Source of the DNA: Methylobacterium sp. J-077 | Lineage (GTDB): Bacteria; Pseudomonadota; Alphaproteobacteria; Rhizobiales; Beijerinckiaceae | NCBI RefSeq assembly: GCF_022829365.1 | Contig: NZ_JAKSYJ010000102.1 | Location: 124,001 to 188,000 of the forward strand | Direction of reading: 5' to 3' | DNA: 64,000 nt | Shown here: one piece after another, positions 1 to 8,549 of the stretch | How positions within the stretch are numbered: position 1 is the first letter of the stretch | Layout of the letters: every line of letters starts with the position of its first letter | Position numbers and translations under genes: made by a program | Notes under the pieces: generated by a model | Seen by the model: only the letters and a program-made list of their open reading frames with translations | What the model was told of the DNA's origin: nothing | Databases searched by the model: none

Positions 1-243
1 CTCTACGATCGGGCGCGGACCCTGAGCGAGGCACTCGGCCAGCCCCTGCCCCATCGCAGCGCCGGCGGCGGCTCGGACGGCAACTTCACCGGGGCCAACG
101 GCATCCCGACGCTGGACGGCCTCGGGCCGCTCGGCCAGGGCTACCATACCCTCGACGAGCACGTGCTGATCGAGACCCTGCCCCAGCGGGCGCGGCTGTT
201 CGCGGCTCTGCTCGCCAATCTCGGCACCGCGGGCCGATCGTGA
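1..243 (+). CDS. M20 family metallopeptidase, C-terminal end (partial)
   Basis: The reading frame is open from the first base and gives the last 80 residues of a protein whose start lies outside the window. The segment GGGSDGNFTG followed by YHTLDEHV matches the C-terminal catalytic half of the carboxypeptidase G2/ArgE type of zinc peptidases, where the final His of the HTLDE motif is a metal ligand. Such enzymes cleave amino-acid amides or N-acyl amino acids. The stop overlaps the GTG start of the next gene by four bases, so the two are probably cotranscribed. The exact substrate cannot be told from this fragment. Confidence 0.85.
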   Translation, partial: LYDRARTLSEALGQPLPHRSAGGGSDGNFTGANGIPTLDGLGPLGQGYHTLDEHVLIETLPQRARLFAALLANLGTAGRS

Positions 244-1160
244 GTCCGGACCCCGTGACGGTCGCGGTCGCCGGCGCCACCGGCGATCTCGGCCTGCGGA
301 TCGTGCGGGCGCTCCGGCGCGAGGGCGCGGCGGTCACCGCCCTCGTCCGGCCCGGGACGGATCGCGCCCGGATCGCGCCGCTCACGGCTTTGGGCGCCCG
401 CGTGGTCGAGGCCGGCCCCGGCCGTCCCGGGAGTTGGCAATCCGCCTGCGCGGGCGCGGCCTGCGTGGTCTCGGCCGTCAACGGCCTGAGCGCGACGGTG
501 ATCGATGTCCAGACCGCCCTGCTGGAGGGCGCCGTCCGAGCCGGGGTGCCGCGCTTCATCCCGTCGGATTTCTCGATCGACTACGCCAGGACCGCGCCGG
601 GCGGGAACCGCAACCTCGACCTGCGCCGCGCCTTCCGGGCACGCCTCGATGCTGCGCCGATCCAGGCGACCTCGGTGCTCAGCGGCGCCTTCATGGAACT
701 GCTCGACGGGCAGGCGCCGTTGATCCTCCACCGCCCGCGCCGGGTCCTCCACTGGGGCCGCGCCGACCAGATCCTCGACTTCACCACCAAGGACGACACC
801 GCCGCCTTCACGGCCCGGGCCGCCCTGGATCCAGAGACGCCGCGCTGGCTGCGCATCGCCGGCGAAAGCCTCAGCGCCCGCGATCTCGCCGAAGCCGCGA
901 GCGCGGCGCGGGGTGCGCGCTATCGGACGCTGCGCGCCGGCGGCCTTGGTTCCCTGGGTCTGATGATCCGCGTCGCCCGCACCCTCGCGCCCGGGCGCGG
1001 GGCGGTGTTCCCGGCCTGGCAGGGCATGCAGTACCTGCGCGATATGTTCGAGGGCCGCGCCCGGCTGACGCCCCTCGACACGGACCGCTACCCGGGCCTG
1101 CGCTGGACCAGGGTCCAGTCCTTCCTAGCGGAGACTGCCGGGCCGCGCGGTCGAGGGTGA
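240..1160 (+). CDS. NmrA-like NAD(P)-binding reductase
   Basis: The 306-residue protein begins with a Rossmann fold: VAGATGDLGLRIVRAL near residues 9-24 carries the GxxGxxG dinucleotide-binding motif of the atypical short-chain dehydrogenases (NmrA / isoflavone reductase-like group). The FIPSDFSIDY segment near residue 105 is typical of the same group. It probably reduces or senses a small aromatic or redox ligand, but the substrate is unknown. The GTG start overlaps the preceding peptidase stop (GTGA), which indicates translational coupling. Confidence 0.8.
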   Translation: MSPDPVTVAVAGATGDLGLRIVRALRREGAAVTALVRPGTDRARIAPLTALGARVVEAGPGRPGSWQSACAGAACVVSAVNGLSATVIDVQTALLEGAVRAGVPRFIPSDFSIDYARTAPGGNRNLDLRRAFRARLDAAPIQATSVLSGAFMELLDGQAPLILHRPRRVLHWGRADQILDFTTKDDTAAFTARAALDPETPRWLRIAGESLSARDLAEAASAARGARYRTLRAGGLGSLGLMIRVARTLAPGRGAVFPAWQGMQYLRDMFEGRARLTPLDTDRYPGLRWTRVQSFLAETAGPRGRG

Positions 1161-1162
1161 TA

Positions 1163-1327
1163 TCAGGCGCGGCCCCAGCCAAGGGCCGCGATCGCTACGG
1201 CGCCAATCATTCCTCCGATCGTGCCGCCGCCGAAGAAGCCCGCTACGGCCAGCAACGGGCCCGAGGGCGCCGCCAGCGCACAGATCAGAGAACTTCCGAC
1301 GCAGCCTGCGGTGGCAATCACGGACAT
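1163..1327 (-). CDS. Small glycine-rich hydrophobic protein (hypothetical)
   Basis: The 54-residue frame starts MSVIATAGCVGSS and continues with two short hydrophobic stretches joined by a Gly-rich turn (FFGGGTIGGMIG), ending in LGWGRA. This is the composition of a small membrane peptide or a glycine-zipper protein. A GAGG sequence lies about 10 bases before the ATG. It is convergent with the NmrA-like gene and ends two bases after that gene's stop. No family is recognised; coding is supported only by the sensible start and hydrophobic pattern. Confidence 0.4.
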   Translation of the reverse strand: MSVIATAGCVGSSLICALAAPSGPLLAVAGFFGGGTIGGMIGAVAIAALGWGRA

Positions 1328-1403
1328 CGGGGGCCTCGCACAACTATTGGTTGTATAATCGAGGCCCTTGCAATCCGGTTCCCTGGCGGCAGACGGGTTT
1401 GGG

Positions 1404-2798
1404 TCAGACTGGATCGATCGGCATCTCCGGCACGCCCGGCGCCTCGATCGCCGCGCCCGCCGCAAGGCACAGATCCTCCCGATAGCGGGCAGCGACGAGC
1501 TGCACGCCCACGGGCGTGCGTCCGACGAGGCCGGTGGTGACGGTGAGCGCCGGGACGCCGAGCGGCGCCAGGCCGACCTGCAGCAGGTTCGCCTCGAAGG
1601 CGCGCGCGATCCCGTCCTCGCCGGTCCGGTCGAGCCCGTCGGGAAACGGCAGCTCGGCCGAGACCGGCACCAGCAGCACCGGATGCTCGGCGAGGAAGAC
1701 CGACCAGTCCCGGGCGAGCGTCGCCCGCCGGATCAGCGCCTTGGCGATGGCGTCGGGGGGCATCGCCTCCGCGGGCTCGCGGAAATACGCCAGTAGGTCG
1801 ATGGCCGCCGGGTCGCCCTCGCGCTCGGCCGCGGCCCGGGTCGCTGCGTAGCCGTCGCCGAGCCAGAGCTGGAGTTGCAAGGCACTCGCCTCGCGGATCG
1901 GCGGGGTGTCGGCGATCTCCTCGACCGCCCAGCCGGCGTCGGTCAGCCGCCGCGCGGCGTCGCGCAACGCGGCCTCAACTTCGGGCACCACCGCGAGGCC
2001 GCCGGGGCGCACGCAGAGCGCCGCCCGGCGCGGTATCGCCGGGCCTTCCAGCGGCGCCGGAACCCACCACGGGTCGCGCGGGTCGGAGGCCGCCATCGCG
2101 TGGAGGGCGAGACGCAGATCCGCGATGCTGCGCGCCAGCGGACCCGACACCGCCATGAGCTGCGGCCCGATCCCGCGCTCGGGCGACGAGGCGTTCCAGG
2201 CCGGGATCCGGCCGAGGCTCGGGCGCAGGCCATGCACGCCGCAGGCATAGGCCGGGTAGCGCACCGAGCCGGCGATGTCGGTCCCGTGGGCGATCGCCCC
2301 GATCCCGGCCGCCACGGCGGCCCCGGCCCCGCCGGACGAGCCCCCCGGCGTCAGCGCCGGGTCGCGCGGGTTCCTGGTCTCACCGTGCAACTGGTTGGTG
2401 GTGAACCAGCGCAGCGAGAAGGCCGGCGTGTTGGTCCGCCCGAGCAGCACCGCCCCGGCCCGGCGGAGATTGGCCACCACGGGGTTGTCGTCGGACGCCA
2501 CGAGGTCGCGCTGGAGGCGCAGCCCGTTCGTGGTCGCGAAGCCGCGCTGATCGACATTGACCTTGATCGTCACTGGCACGCCCGCCAGCGGCCCGAGAGC
2601 ATCGCCCCGGGCACGGGCGGCGTCGACCGCCTCGGCCTGCGCCAGCACCGCCTCCGGGCGGTGCTCGACCACGGCGTTGATCCGGCCGTTGACCGCGTCG
2701 AGCCGTCCGAGGGCGGCTTCAGCCACCTCCCGGGCGGAGACCTGACCGGTGCGAATCATAGCCGAGAGGTCGGTCGCGGTCAGACGCCAAAGTTGCAT
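1404..2798 (-). CDS. Amidase signature family hydrolase
   Basis: The 464-residue protein is of normal length for the amidase signature family. The Ser-cisSer-Lys triad is visible: Lys79 in TIKVN, Ser155 in PGGSSGGAGA, and the nucleophile Ser178 in GTDIAGSVRYPA. It hydrolyses carboxamides in the cytoplasm; no gatB or gatC lies beside it, so it is more likely a catabolic amidase than the tRNA amidotransferase GatA. The frame is open further upstream, but the ATG at 2798 is preceded by AAAGGGA at good spacing, and family similarity begins there. It stands alone on this strand. Confidence 0.88.
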   Translation of the reverse strand: MQLWRLTATDLSAMIRTGQVSAREVAEAALGRLDAVNGRINAVVEHRPEAVLAQAEAVDAARARGDALGPLAGVPVTIKVNVDQRGFATTNGLRLQRDLVASDDNPVVANLRRAGAVLLGRTNTPAFSLRWFTTNQLHGETRNPRDPALTPGGSSGGAGAAVAAGIGAIAHGTDIAGSVRYPAYACGVHGLRPSLGRIPAWNASSPERGIGPQLMAVSGPLARSIADLRLALHAMAASDPRDPWWVPAPLEGPAIPRRAALCVRPGGLAVVPEVEAALRDAARRLTDAGWAVEEIADTPPIREASALQLQLWLGDGYAATRAAAEREGDPAAIDLLAYFREPAEAMPPDAIAKALIRRATLARDWSVFLAEHPVLLVPVSAELPFPDGLDRTGEDGIARAFEANLLQVGLAPLGVPALTVTTGLVGRTPVGVQLVAARYREDLCLAAGAAIEAPGVPEMPIDPV

Positions 2799-3118
2799 GC
2801 GTGGTCCCTTTGCCGAGCCCCGCGGGGCCGAGATTCGCTCCGGATCCGTGCCGCGCGAGGGTCTGCCCCCGGCGGTCGCGGCCTTATTCTTTATGCAAGT
2901 GACCGGCCGCTTTTTTGAGCAGGCGACGATTGCGAGCGGCGGCAACGGCTTGCCGCATTGCAGCAGTGACAGCTAAGCATTTCGCCGTAGCCGGCCCTTG
3001 CCAGACATAGAGTGATTGATAACCTCTTTCACGTTCGGGCGTTCGACCGGCCAGATCAGCAAAAAGGATCGCTCTCCTCCGACGAAGACAGGCAACCTCC
3101 AGAACAAGGCAGGCTTCC

Positions 3119-3280
3119 ATGGCAGAGATGATTCGCGTCAAGCCGACTCACGACGGCACCTACACAGTCTACCGCGGGACGCTCGCGTTGATCAGCGGCC
3201 TCACCCGCCTGCAGGCCGAGCGCTACGAAGCCAGCATCAGCCAGCAGCAACGGTCCGAACTCGCCGCCGCGAGCCATTGA
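3119..3280 (+). CDS. Small conserved-looking protein, 53 aa (hypothetical)
   Basis: This short frame reads MAEMIRVKPTHDGTYTVYRG and ends with a helical, charged tail (LQAERYEASISQQQRSELAAASH). AAGGCAGG lies 6 bases before the ATG, a good ribosome binding site. The soluble, balanced composition is unlike the Arg/Pro-rich chance frames of this GC-rich DNA, which is why I accept it. Function is unknown. It stands alone after a 320-base gap, 2799-3118, in which I see only a weak GC hairpin followed by six T (2878-2916) and no other gene. Confidence 0.55.
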   Translation: MAEMIRVKPTHDGTYTVYRGTLALISGLTRLQAERYEASISQQQRSELAAASH

Positions 3281-3353
3281 TTCTGCCTGCCGAGGCCGGC
3301 CCACGGATGGGCGCGGCCGGCCTCGGGATCGACGAGGCTGCGCCCCGCGATCG

Positions 3354-4262
3354 TCAATCCAGGGCGATTGGCCCGAGGTCGCAGACCGCTCCCGCCGCGT
3401 CGAGGCCGCGCCGCCGCGCGCTGACCGCATAGCCAGCCCCATTCCGAGCGATCTCGTAGAGCAGGTAGGAGGCGCGGCGCGGCGCGAGGCCGCCATGGCC
3501 GTCCGGCCGCGCCGAAGCCGAGGGCGCGCCGATCACCGGCACGAAGCCGCCGGCCGGCCCCGGCACCAACGCGCTGGTGGTGGTGTGGTTGTGGCCGTGC
3601 AGGATCAGCTCGGCCCCGGCGCGGGCTATCATCGCCGTGAAGGCGGCGGCATCCTTGAGTTCGCGACCCGCCGCGGCGCCCCCCGGCTGCGGCGGATGGT
3701 GGATCATCACCACACGGAACGGCTTGCCCGGCTCGGTGGCGAGCGCCCGCAACAGGGCCTCGGCGGCGGCGAGTTGCGGCGGTCCCAGGCGACCGGTGGC
3801 CACGAACGGCTTCGTCGGGATCGCGCTCGACAGGCCGATGAGCGCCACGGGACCCCGCCGGCGCAGATAGGGAAAGCGGCCGGACGAGCCCGAATCGTCG
3901 CCCGTGTAGCCGCTGCAGGCCGTGAGCAGGCCCTCCAGCGAGCCGCGGACATAGGCATCGTGATTGCCCGGCACGAAGCTCACGGTCTCGGGCGGGCCCA
4001 ACGCTTCGAGAAACGTGCGTGCGGTCTCCCACTCGCTGGGCAAGCCGATGTTGCACAGGTCGCCCGTGCAGGCGACGTGCGCAGCCCCCTGCTGCTTCAG
4101 GTCCGCCACCAGGGTTTCGAGCACGGTCATGTCGTGGCTGCGCGAGCGCCCGCGCCGCCAGTTGGCGTAGCCGGTGGCGCGCTTGCCGATGAGCTGGTGC
4201 AGGCGCACGCGGCCGAGCGGGCCGACATGGGGGTCACTGAGATGGGCCAGGCGGAAGGTCAA
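3354..4262 (-). CDS. Metallophosphoesterase
   Basis: The 302-residue protein carries the full calcineurin-like metallophosphoesterase set: D10 and H12 in LSDPHVG, GDLCN near 67-71, GNHD at 99-102, a HHPP segment near 190 and HGHNH near residue 220. This set binds two metal ions and cleaves phosphoester bonds. The order and length resemble CpdA-like 3',5'-cyclic nucleotide phosphodiesterases, but substrate choice is not readable from sequence. It is followed on the same strand, after a gap of 65 bases, by nothing related. Confidence 0.88.
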   Translation of the reverse strand: MTFRLAHLSDPHVGPLGRVRLHQLIGKRATGYANWRRGRSRSHDMTVLETLVADLKQQGAAHVACTGDLCNIGLPSEWETARTFLEALGPPETVSFVPGNHDAYVRGSLEGLLTACSGYTGDDSGSSGRFPYLRRRGPVALIGLSSAIPTKPFVATGRLGPPQLAAAEALLRALATEPGKPFRVVMIHHPPQPGGAAAGRELKDAAAFTAMIARAGAELILHGHNHTTTSALVPGPAGGFVPVIGAPSASARPDGHGGLAPRRASYLLYEIARNGAGYAVSARRRGLDAAGAVCDLGPIALD

Positions 4263-4327
4263 GGCCGACGATCAACGCTCGAGAGGGGCACGGAACGCGC
4301 CCCGCATCGCGGTCGCGGGCCCGCGCG

Positions 4328-4864
4328 TCAAGCGCTGCCGATCAGGATCCCGGCCGCCAGCACCAGCGCGCCGCCGAGCATCACCTGCAGCGCCGCGCGC
4401 CAGAACGGTGTCGCCATGAAGCGCGTGCGGATCGCCGCGATCGCGATCAGCTCGACGATCACCACCAGGACGGCGAGGCTGGTGGCTAGGAGGAACGGGT
4501 TCGGCCAGCCCGGCGGCAGCCGGTCCGGGATCGCGTAGGGCAGCGTGTGCCCGAGGCCGCCGAGCGTCGTCATCACCCCGCAGACCAGTCCACGCACCCA
4601 CGGGTCGCCACGCCCGGTGATGCTGCCGTCGTCGGACAGCGCCTCCGTGAAGCCCATGCTGATGCCGGCCCCCACGGAGGCCGCGAGCCCGACCAGGAAA
4701 GTTGCCCCGTTATGGCCGGTGGCGAACGCCGCCGCGAAGATCGGCGCCAGGGTGGAGACCGACCCGTCGATCAGGCCGGCGAGGCCGGGCTGAACGTAAC
4801 GCAAGGCGAAGGCTCGCCGGGCCTCGGCGACGGCGTCGATCCCACTCTCGAAGGCAGCTGCCAT
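4328..4864 (-). CDS. VIT1/CCC1-type iron/manganese exporter, MbfA-like membrane domain
   Basis: The 178-residue protein has the hydrophobic segments of the VIT/CCC1 transporter family and the stretches YVQPGLAGLIDGSVSTLAP and GISMGFTEALSDDG, which I recognise from the C-terminal membrane half of the alphaproteobacterial iron exporter MbfA. It should move Fe2+ or Mn2+ out of the cytoplasm. Unlike MbfA, which is about 320 residues, it lacks the N-terminal ferritin-like (rubrerythrin) domain. The ATG has AGGAG about 9 bases upstream, so this is a real gene start, not a truncation by misreading. A palindromic Irr-like operator lies 24-55 bases upstream. Confidence 0.85.
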   Translation of the reverse strand: MAAAFESGIDAVAEARRAFALRYVQPGLAGLIDGSVSTLAPIFAAAFATGHNGATFLVGLAASVGAGISMGFTEALSDDGSITGRGDPWVRGLVCGVMTTLGGLGHTLPYAIPDRLPPGWPNPFLLATSLAVLVVIVELIAIAAIRTRFMATPFWRAALQVMLGGALVLAAGILIGSA

Positions 4865-4887
4865 GATGTCATGCTCCTGTTTATATG

Positions 4888-4919
4888 AGTTCTAATCTAC
4901 AATTTAGAACTGATCTAAA
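4888..4919 (-). promoter_or_regulatory. Irr/ICE-like operator before the VIT transporter gene
   Basis: Two overlapping perfect inverted repeats lie 24 bases upstream of the transporter ATG: AGTTCTAA-N8-TTAGAACT (4888-4911) and TTTAGA-N5-TCTAAA (4903-4919). TTAGAA/TTCTAA half-sites are the hallmark of the iron-control element bound by Irr in Rhizobiales, and mbfA is a known Irr target in that group. The stretch is also distinctly AT-rich against GC-rich surroundings. Binding by Irr is inferred; the palindromes are seen directly. Confidence 0.65.
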
Positions 4920-5111
4920 CAAGTCTCGGCGATGAATTTTCTCTGCGATCACCGGGCCTTCGCGTTGGCCCCGCGCTTGGCAGCCGGGCGTGCCCGTCGG
5001 TCGGATGGTCGATCGAGTTGCGTTGGCTCGGCGACGGGGACTAGACCATGGACGGACGAATCCGCGCCCGGTCCGTTCGGGCTGCGCCGCTCCGGCTGCC
5101 ACAAGCGTCTC

Positions 5112-5894
5112 ATGAGTCTCGGCAAGCGTCTCCTCCGCCATCCCGCCGTTCAGCGTGTCCTCGGGCGCGTGGCGGCCGGATATCTGCGGCTCGTGCAGGC
5201 TACGAACCGCTTCGAGGTGCATGCCGACGCGGCCGGCCACGCGGCTGCGGACGGGTGGATCGACGCGCATGTGCCGCTCATCGCCGGCATGTGGCATGGC
5301 CAGCACATCATGATGCCGTTCATGCGCCGGCCGAGCGACCGGGTCGCCACGATCATCTCGAAGAACCCGGACGGCAACATCAACACCATCGCGCTGGAGC
5401 ATCTCGGCGTGCGCGTGATCCGGGCGTCCGGCGCTCGCGGCCGGGACCGGACGACCGACCTGCGCGCCAAGGGCGGCGCCGAAGGGTTGCGGGCGATGCT
5501 GCGGGCCCTGAAGGCGGGCGAATCGGTAGCGTTCAGCGCGGACGTCCCGAAGGTCTCGCGCCGCTGCGATGCGGGGATCCTGACGCTGGCGCGCTTCTCC
5601 GGCCGCCCGATCGTCCCGGCCGCCGTTGTGACGAGCCGGCACCTGCGCTTCAAGTCCTGGGACCGGGCCTGTCTCGGCCTGCCCTTCGGACGGGGGGCGG
5701 TCGTGCTGGGCGAGCCGATCTACGTCGCCCGCGACTGCGCGGGCGACGAGTTCGAGGCACTCAGGCGGCGCCTCGAAGCCGAGATGAACCGGGTGCATGC
5801 CCGCGCCTACGCGCTGGTCGGGCGCGCCGACCGCGCCGCGCTCTATCGCGGCGCGCCTGCGGCGGCGACCAGCCCGGTGGGAGAATCCGCGTGA
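5112..5894 (+). CDS. DUF374 lysophospholipid acyltransferase family protein
   Basis: The 260-residue protein has the DUF374 pattern: GMWHGQHIMMPF near residue 57 (the HxxxxD-like acyltransferase position, here His with downstream residues altered), then SADVPKVSRRCDAGI and PIVPAAVV. Proteins of this family precede waaA in many alphaproteobacteria and are thought to acylate lipid A or a lysophospholipid at the inner membrane. Start chosen at the ATG at 5112, where similarity begins; the frame is open upstream. Its stop overlaps the GTG of waaA by four bases, so it is translationally coupled to LPS synthesis. Confidence 0.82.
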   Translation: MSLGKRLLRHPAVQRVLGRVAAGYLRLVQATNRFEVHADAAGHAAADGWIDAHVPLIAGMWHGQHIMMPFMRRPSDRVATIISKNPDGNINTIALEHLGVRVIRASGARGRDRTTDLRAKGGAEGLRAMLRALKAGESVAFSADVPKVSRRCDAGILTLARFSGRPIVPAAVVTSRHLRFKSWDRACLGLPFGRGAVVLGEPIYVARDCAGDEFEALRRRLEAEMNRVHARAYALVGRADRAALYRGAPAAATSPVGESA

Positions 5895-7222
5895 AGCTGC
5901 CGTCCGTGACCCTGCCGTTGCAGGTCTACCGGGCCGGCCTGCGCGTCGGCGAGCCGGCGCTCGCCGGCCTCCTCGCCTGGCGCGCCCATCACGGCAAGGA
6001 GGATCCCCGGCGTCTGCCCGAGCGGCGCGGCCTGCCCGGCCGGGCGCGCCCGGTCGGGCCGCTCGCCTGGATGCACGGCGCCAGCGTCGGCGAGGTCCTG
6101 TCGCTGATCGGGCTGGTGGAGGGCATGATCGCCCGCGGCTTCTCGGTGCTGGTGACCACGGGGACGCGCTCGGCCGCCGAGCTGATCGGATCCCGCCTGC
6201 CGCCCGGCGCGGTGCATCAATACGTGCCGCTCGACGCGCCGCGCTGGGTCTCGCGGTTCCTCGCCCATTGGCAGCCGAACCTCGCCATCGTGGCGGAGTC
6301 GGAGATCTGGCCGAACACGATCCTGGAATTGGACGCCCGCGAGATCCCGCTGATCCTGGTCAATGGCCGCATGTCGGAGCGCTCGTTCAAGGGCTGGGAG
6401 CGCTGCCCGCGCACCGCCAAGGCCCTGCTGTCGCGGATCGCGGTCTGCCTCACGCAGACCCAGGACGACGGCGCACGCTATGCCAAGCTCGGAGCCCCCC
6501 GGGTGAGCGTCACCGGCAACCTGAAATTCGACGCCCAGGTACCCCCGGTCGATCCGCAGCAGCTGGATTATCTGGGTGGCATGATCGCCGGCCGGCCGGT
6601 CTGGGTCGCGGCGAGCACCCATGAAGGCGAGGACAGCATCATCGCCTACGCCCACGCGGTGCTGAAGGTGCAGTTTCCGAGGCTCCTGACGATCCTCGCG
6701 CCCCGGCATCCGAGCCGCGGCGGCGAGGCGGCCGAATCCGCGGCCGCCTACGGCCTGCGCAGCGCGAGGCGCTCCAGCGGCGGTCGTCCGCATCCGTCCG
6801 TCGAGGTCTACGTCGCCGACACGATCGGCGAGATGGGCCTGTTCTACCGGCTCGCTCCGCTGGCGTTCCTCGGCGGATCCCTGGTCCCGCATGGCGGCCA
6901 GAACCCGATCGAGCCGGTGCGCCTCGATACGGCGATCCTGCACGGGCCACACACCGGGAATTTCGACGGGGTCTATCGCGCCCTCGACCTCGCCGGCGCC
7001 GCCCTGCCGGTGCGGGATGGGGTCGAGCTGGCCGCCATGGCCGGCGAGCTCCTGGGGGATCCGGCGCGTCTCGCCGGCATGGTGCAGGCCGGGCCGAGGG
7101 CGCTGCGGCCGTTCGAGGGCGCGGTCGGGCGCACGCTCGCGGTGCTCGAACCGTTCGTGGCGCAGATGAAGCTGCAGCGGCTCGACCGGGGCGATCTCGC
7201 GCGGCCGCTCGCGCGGGCCTGA
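5891..7222 (+). CDS. waaA: 3-deoxy-D-manno-octulosonic acid transferase
   Basis: The 443-residue glycosyltransferase (GT30) adds Kdo residues to lipid IVA at the inner face of the cytoplasmic membrane. Visible motifs are MHGASVGE with the catalytic base Glu68, VAESEIWPN, TGNLKFD, the C-terminal Rossmann motif APRHPSR, and GGSLVPHGGQNPIEP which binds CMP-Kdo. An N-terminal hydrophobic anchor is weak. The GTG start is fixed by GTGA overlap with the upstream gene, and the stop overlaps the lpxK ATG (TGATG). This is the core of a three-gene lipid A operon. Confidence 0.95.
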   Translation: MKLPSVTLPLQVYRAGLRVGEPALAGLLAWRAHHGKEDPRRLPERRGLPGRARPVGPLAWMHGASVGEVLSLIGLVEGMIARGFSVLVTTGTRSAAELIGSRLPPGAVHQYVPLDAPRWVSRFLAHWQPNLAIVAESEIWPNTILELDAREIPLILVNGRMSERSFKGWERCPRTAKALLSRIAVCLTQTQDDGARYAKLGAPRVSVTGNLKFDAQVPPVDPQQLDYLGGMIAGRPVWVAASTHEGEDSIIAYAHAVLKVQFPRLLTILAPRHPSRGGEAAESAAAYGLRSARRSSGGRPHPSVEVYVADTIGEMGLFYRLAPLAFLGGSLVPHGGQNPIEPVRLDTAILHGPHTGNFDGVYRALDLAGAALPVRDGVELAAMAGELLGDPARLAGMVQAGPRALRPFEGAVGRTLAVLEPFVAQMKLQRLDRGDLARPLARA

Positions 7223-8193
7223 TGCGGCCGCCGCGCTTCTGGGCGGCGGGGGCCGGACACCCGATTGCGCGCAGCCTCGCGCCTTTCGGCGCCGCCTACG
7301 GTGCCATCACCGCCCGGCGTATGGACCGCCCCGGCGCCCGGGCGGGCTGCCCGGTCCTGTGCCTGGGCAACTTCACCCTCGGCGGGGCCGGCAAGACACC
7401 GGCCGCGATGGCCGTCGCCGCCCTGCTGACCGAGCTCGGCCGCAGGCCGGCCTTCCTGTCCCGCGGCTATGGCGGGCGCCTGTCCGGCCCGGTCCGGGTC
7501 GATCCGAATGTACATGCCGCGGCCGATGTCGGCGACGAGCCGCTGCTGCTCGCCCGTCACGCGCCGACGGTCGTGTCCCGGGACCGGCCGGCCGGGGCCG
7601 CCCTGTGCCGGGCGCTCGGGGCCGACGTGATCGTGATGGACGATGGCTTGCAGAACCCGACGCTCGCCAAGGACCTCGCCTGGGCGGTGATCGATGGCGC
7701 AGCCGGCATCGGCAACGGCCGCCCGTTCCCGGCGGGTCCCCTGCGGGCGCCCCTCGAACGGCAATGGCCCCACGTCGCCGGCCTGATCGTGGTCGGCGAC
7801 GGCGCGCCCGGTGCCTGGCTGGCGGAGATGGCGGAGAAGCGCGGGCTGCCGGTCCACCGGGCGCAGGTGGCCGCGGACGGACCTGATCTGGCCGGAGGGC
7901 GCTGCCTGGCTTTCGCGGGGATCGGCCGCCCGGAAAAGTTCTTCGCGACGCTGCGTGGCATTGGCGCCGTGATTGCGGCCGAGCGGCTTTTCCCAGACCA
8001 TCACCCGTATCGCCCGACGGACCTCGCGACCCTGGCCGCGGAAGCGGAGCGATTGGGAGCGGAGCTGGTAACGACCGAGAAGGATGCCGTGCGGCTCCCG
8101 GCCGCCTTCGCGGCCCGGGTTCAGGTGCTGCGGGTGCGCCTCGTGCTGGACCACCCGGACGCCCTGCGCCGCCAGATCCGCCAGGCGCTGTAA
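7222..8193 (+). CDS. lpxK: Tetraacyldisaccharide 4'-kinase
   Basis: The 323-residue kinase phosphorylates the 4' position of the lipid A disaccharide using ATP at the inner membrane. The P-loop GNFTLGGAGKTP lies at residues 49-60, and MDDGLQNP at 139-146 carries the catalytic/metal Asp residues. FPAGPLRAPL and TTEKDAVRLP complete the family pattern. Length is normal. The ATG overlaps the waaA stop by one base, so the two are coupled. It is convergent with the DUF2093 gene three bases downstream. Confidence 0.95.
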   Translation: MRPPRFWAAGAGHPIARSLAPFGAAYGAITARRMDRPGARAGCPVLCLGNFTLGGAGKTPAAMAVAALLTELGRRPAFLSRGYGGRLSGPVRVDPNVHAAADVGDEPLLLARHAPTVVSRDRPAGAALCRALGADVIVMDDGLQNPTLAKDLAWAVIDGAAGIGNGRPFPAGPLRAPLERQWPHVAGLIVVGDGAPGAWLAEMAEKRGLPVHRAQVAADGPDLAGGRCLAFAGIGRPEKFFATLRGIGAVIAAERLFPDHHPYRPTDLATLAAEAERLGAELVTTEKDAVRLPAAFAARVQVLRVRLVLDHPDALRRQIRQAL

Positions 8194-8196
8194 GTG

Positions 8197-8415
8197 CTAC
8201 GGCCGCCCGGTTTCCTTCAGCTGCTTCAGAATGGCCTCGGGCGACGCGTAGGCCTCCTGCCGGGTGGCGCTCCAGTAGCGCAGCTCGTCCAGCGGGATCG
8301 GCTCGCCGGTCACCGCGCAGCGCACGAAGCTGCCCGGCTTGACCACCCGCATCGTCCCGTCCCCATACTGGACGACCGCTTCGCCGTTATGTCCGCGCTC
8401 ATAGCGACCCAGCAC
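8197..8415 (-). CDS. DUF2093 domain-containing protein
   Basis: The 72-residue protein reads LGRYERGHNGEAVVQYGDG and later FVRCAVTGEPIPLDELRYWS, the complete DUF2093 pattern found almost only in alphaproteobacteria. Function is unknown. A GTG start is chosen because AGGAGG lies exactly six bases before it, the best ribosome binding site in this part of the window; longer frames upstream have no such signal. It often lies near waaA/lpxK or xseA in related genomes, which suggests conserved gene order rather than a shared pathway. Confidence 0.85.
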   Translation of the reverse strand: MLGRYERGHNGEAVVQYGDGTMRVVKPGSFVRCAVTGEPIPLDELRYWSATRQEAYASPEAILKQLKETGRP

Positions 8416-8549
8416 ATCCGCCTCCTGATCGATCCCGCCGTCACATCCTAGATATCGGATCCCGGGCAAGGGTCTAGATTTTTGATTCGCATGACCTTTT
8501 TCCGAACCCCGGCGACGACCGTTCGGGATGGTGCGCGGCGTTCGTGGCT

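Noticed and set aside
2878..2916. A terminator-like hairpin GCGGCC...GGCCGC followed by TTTTTT
   Set aside because: The stem is only six base pairs with a 21-base loop, and no plus-strand gene ends before it. A chance match is likely.
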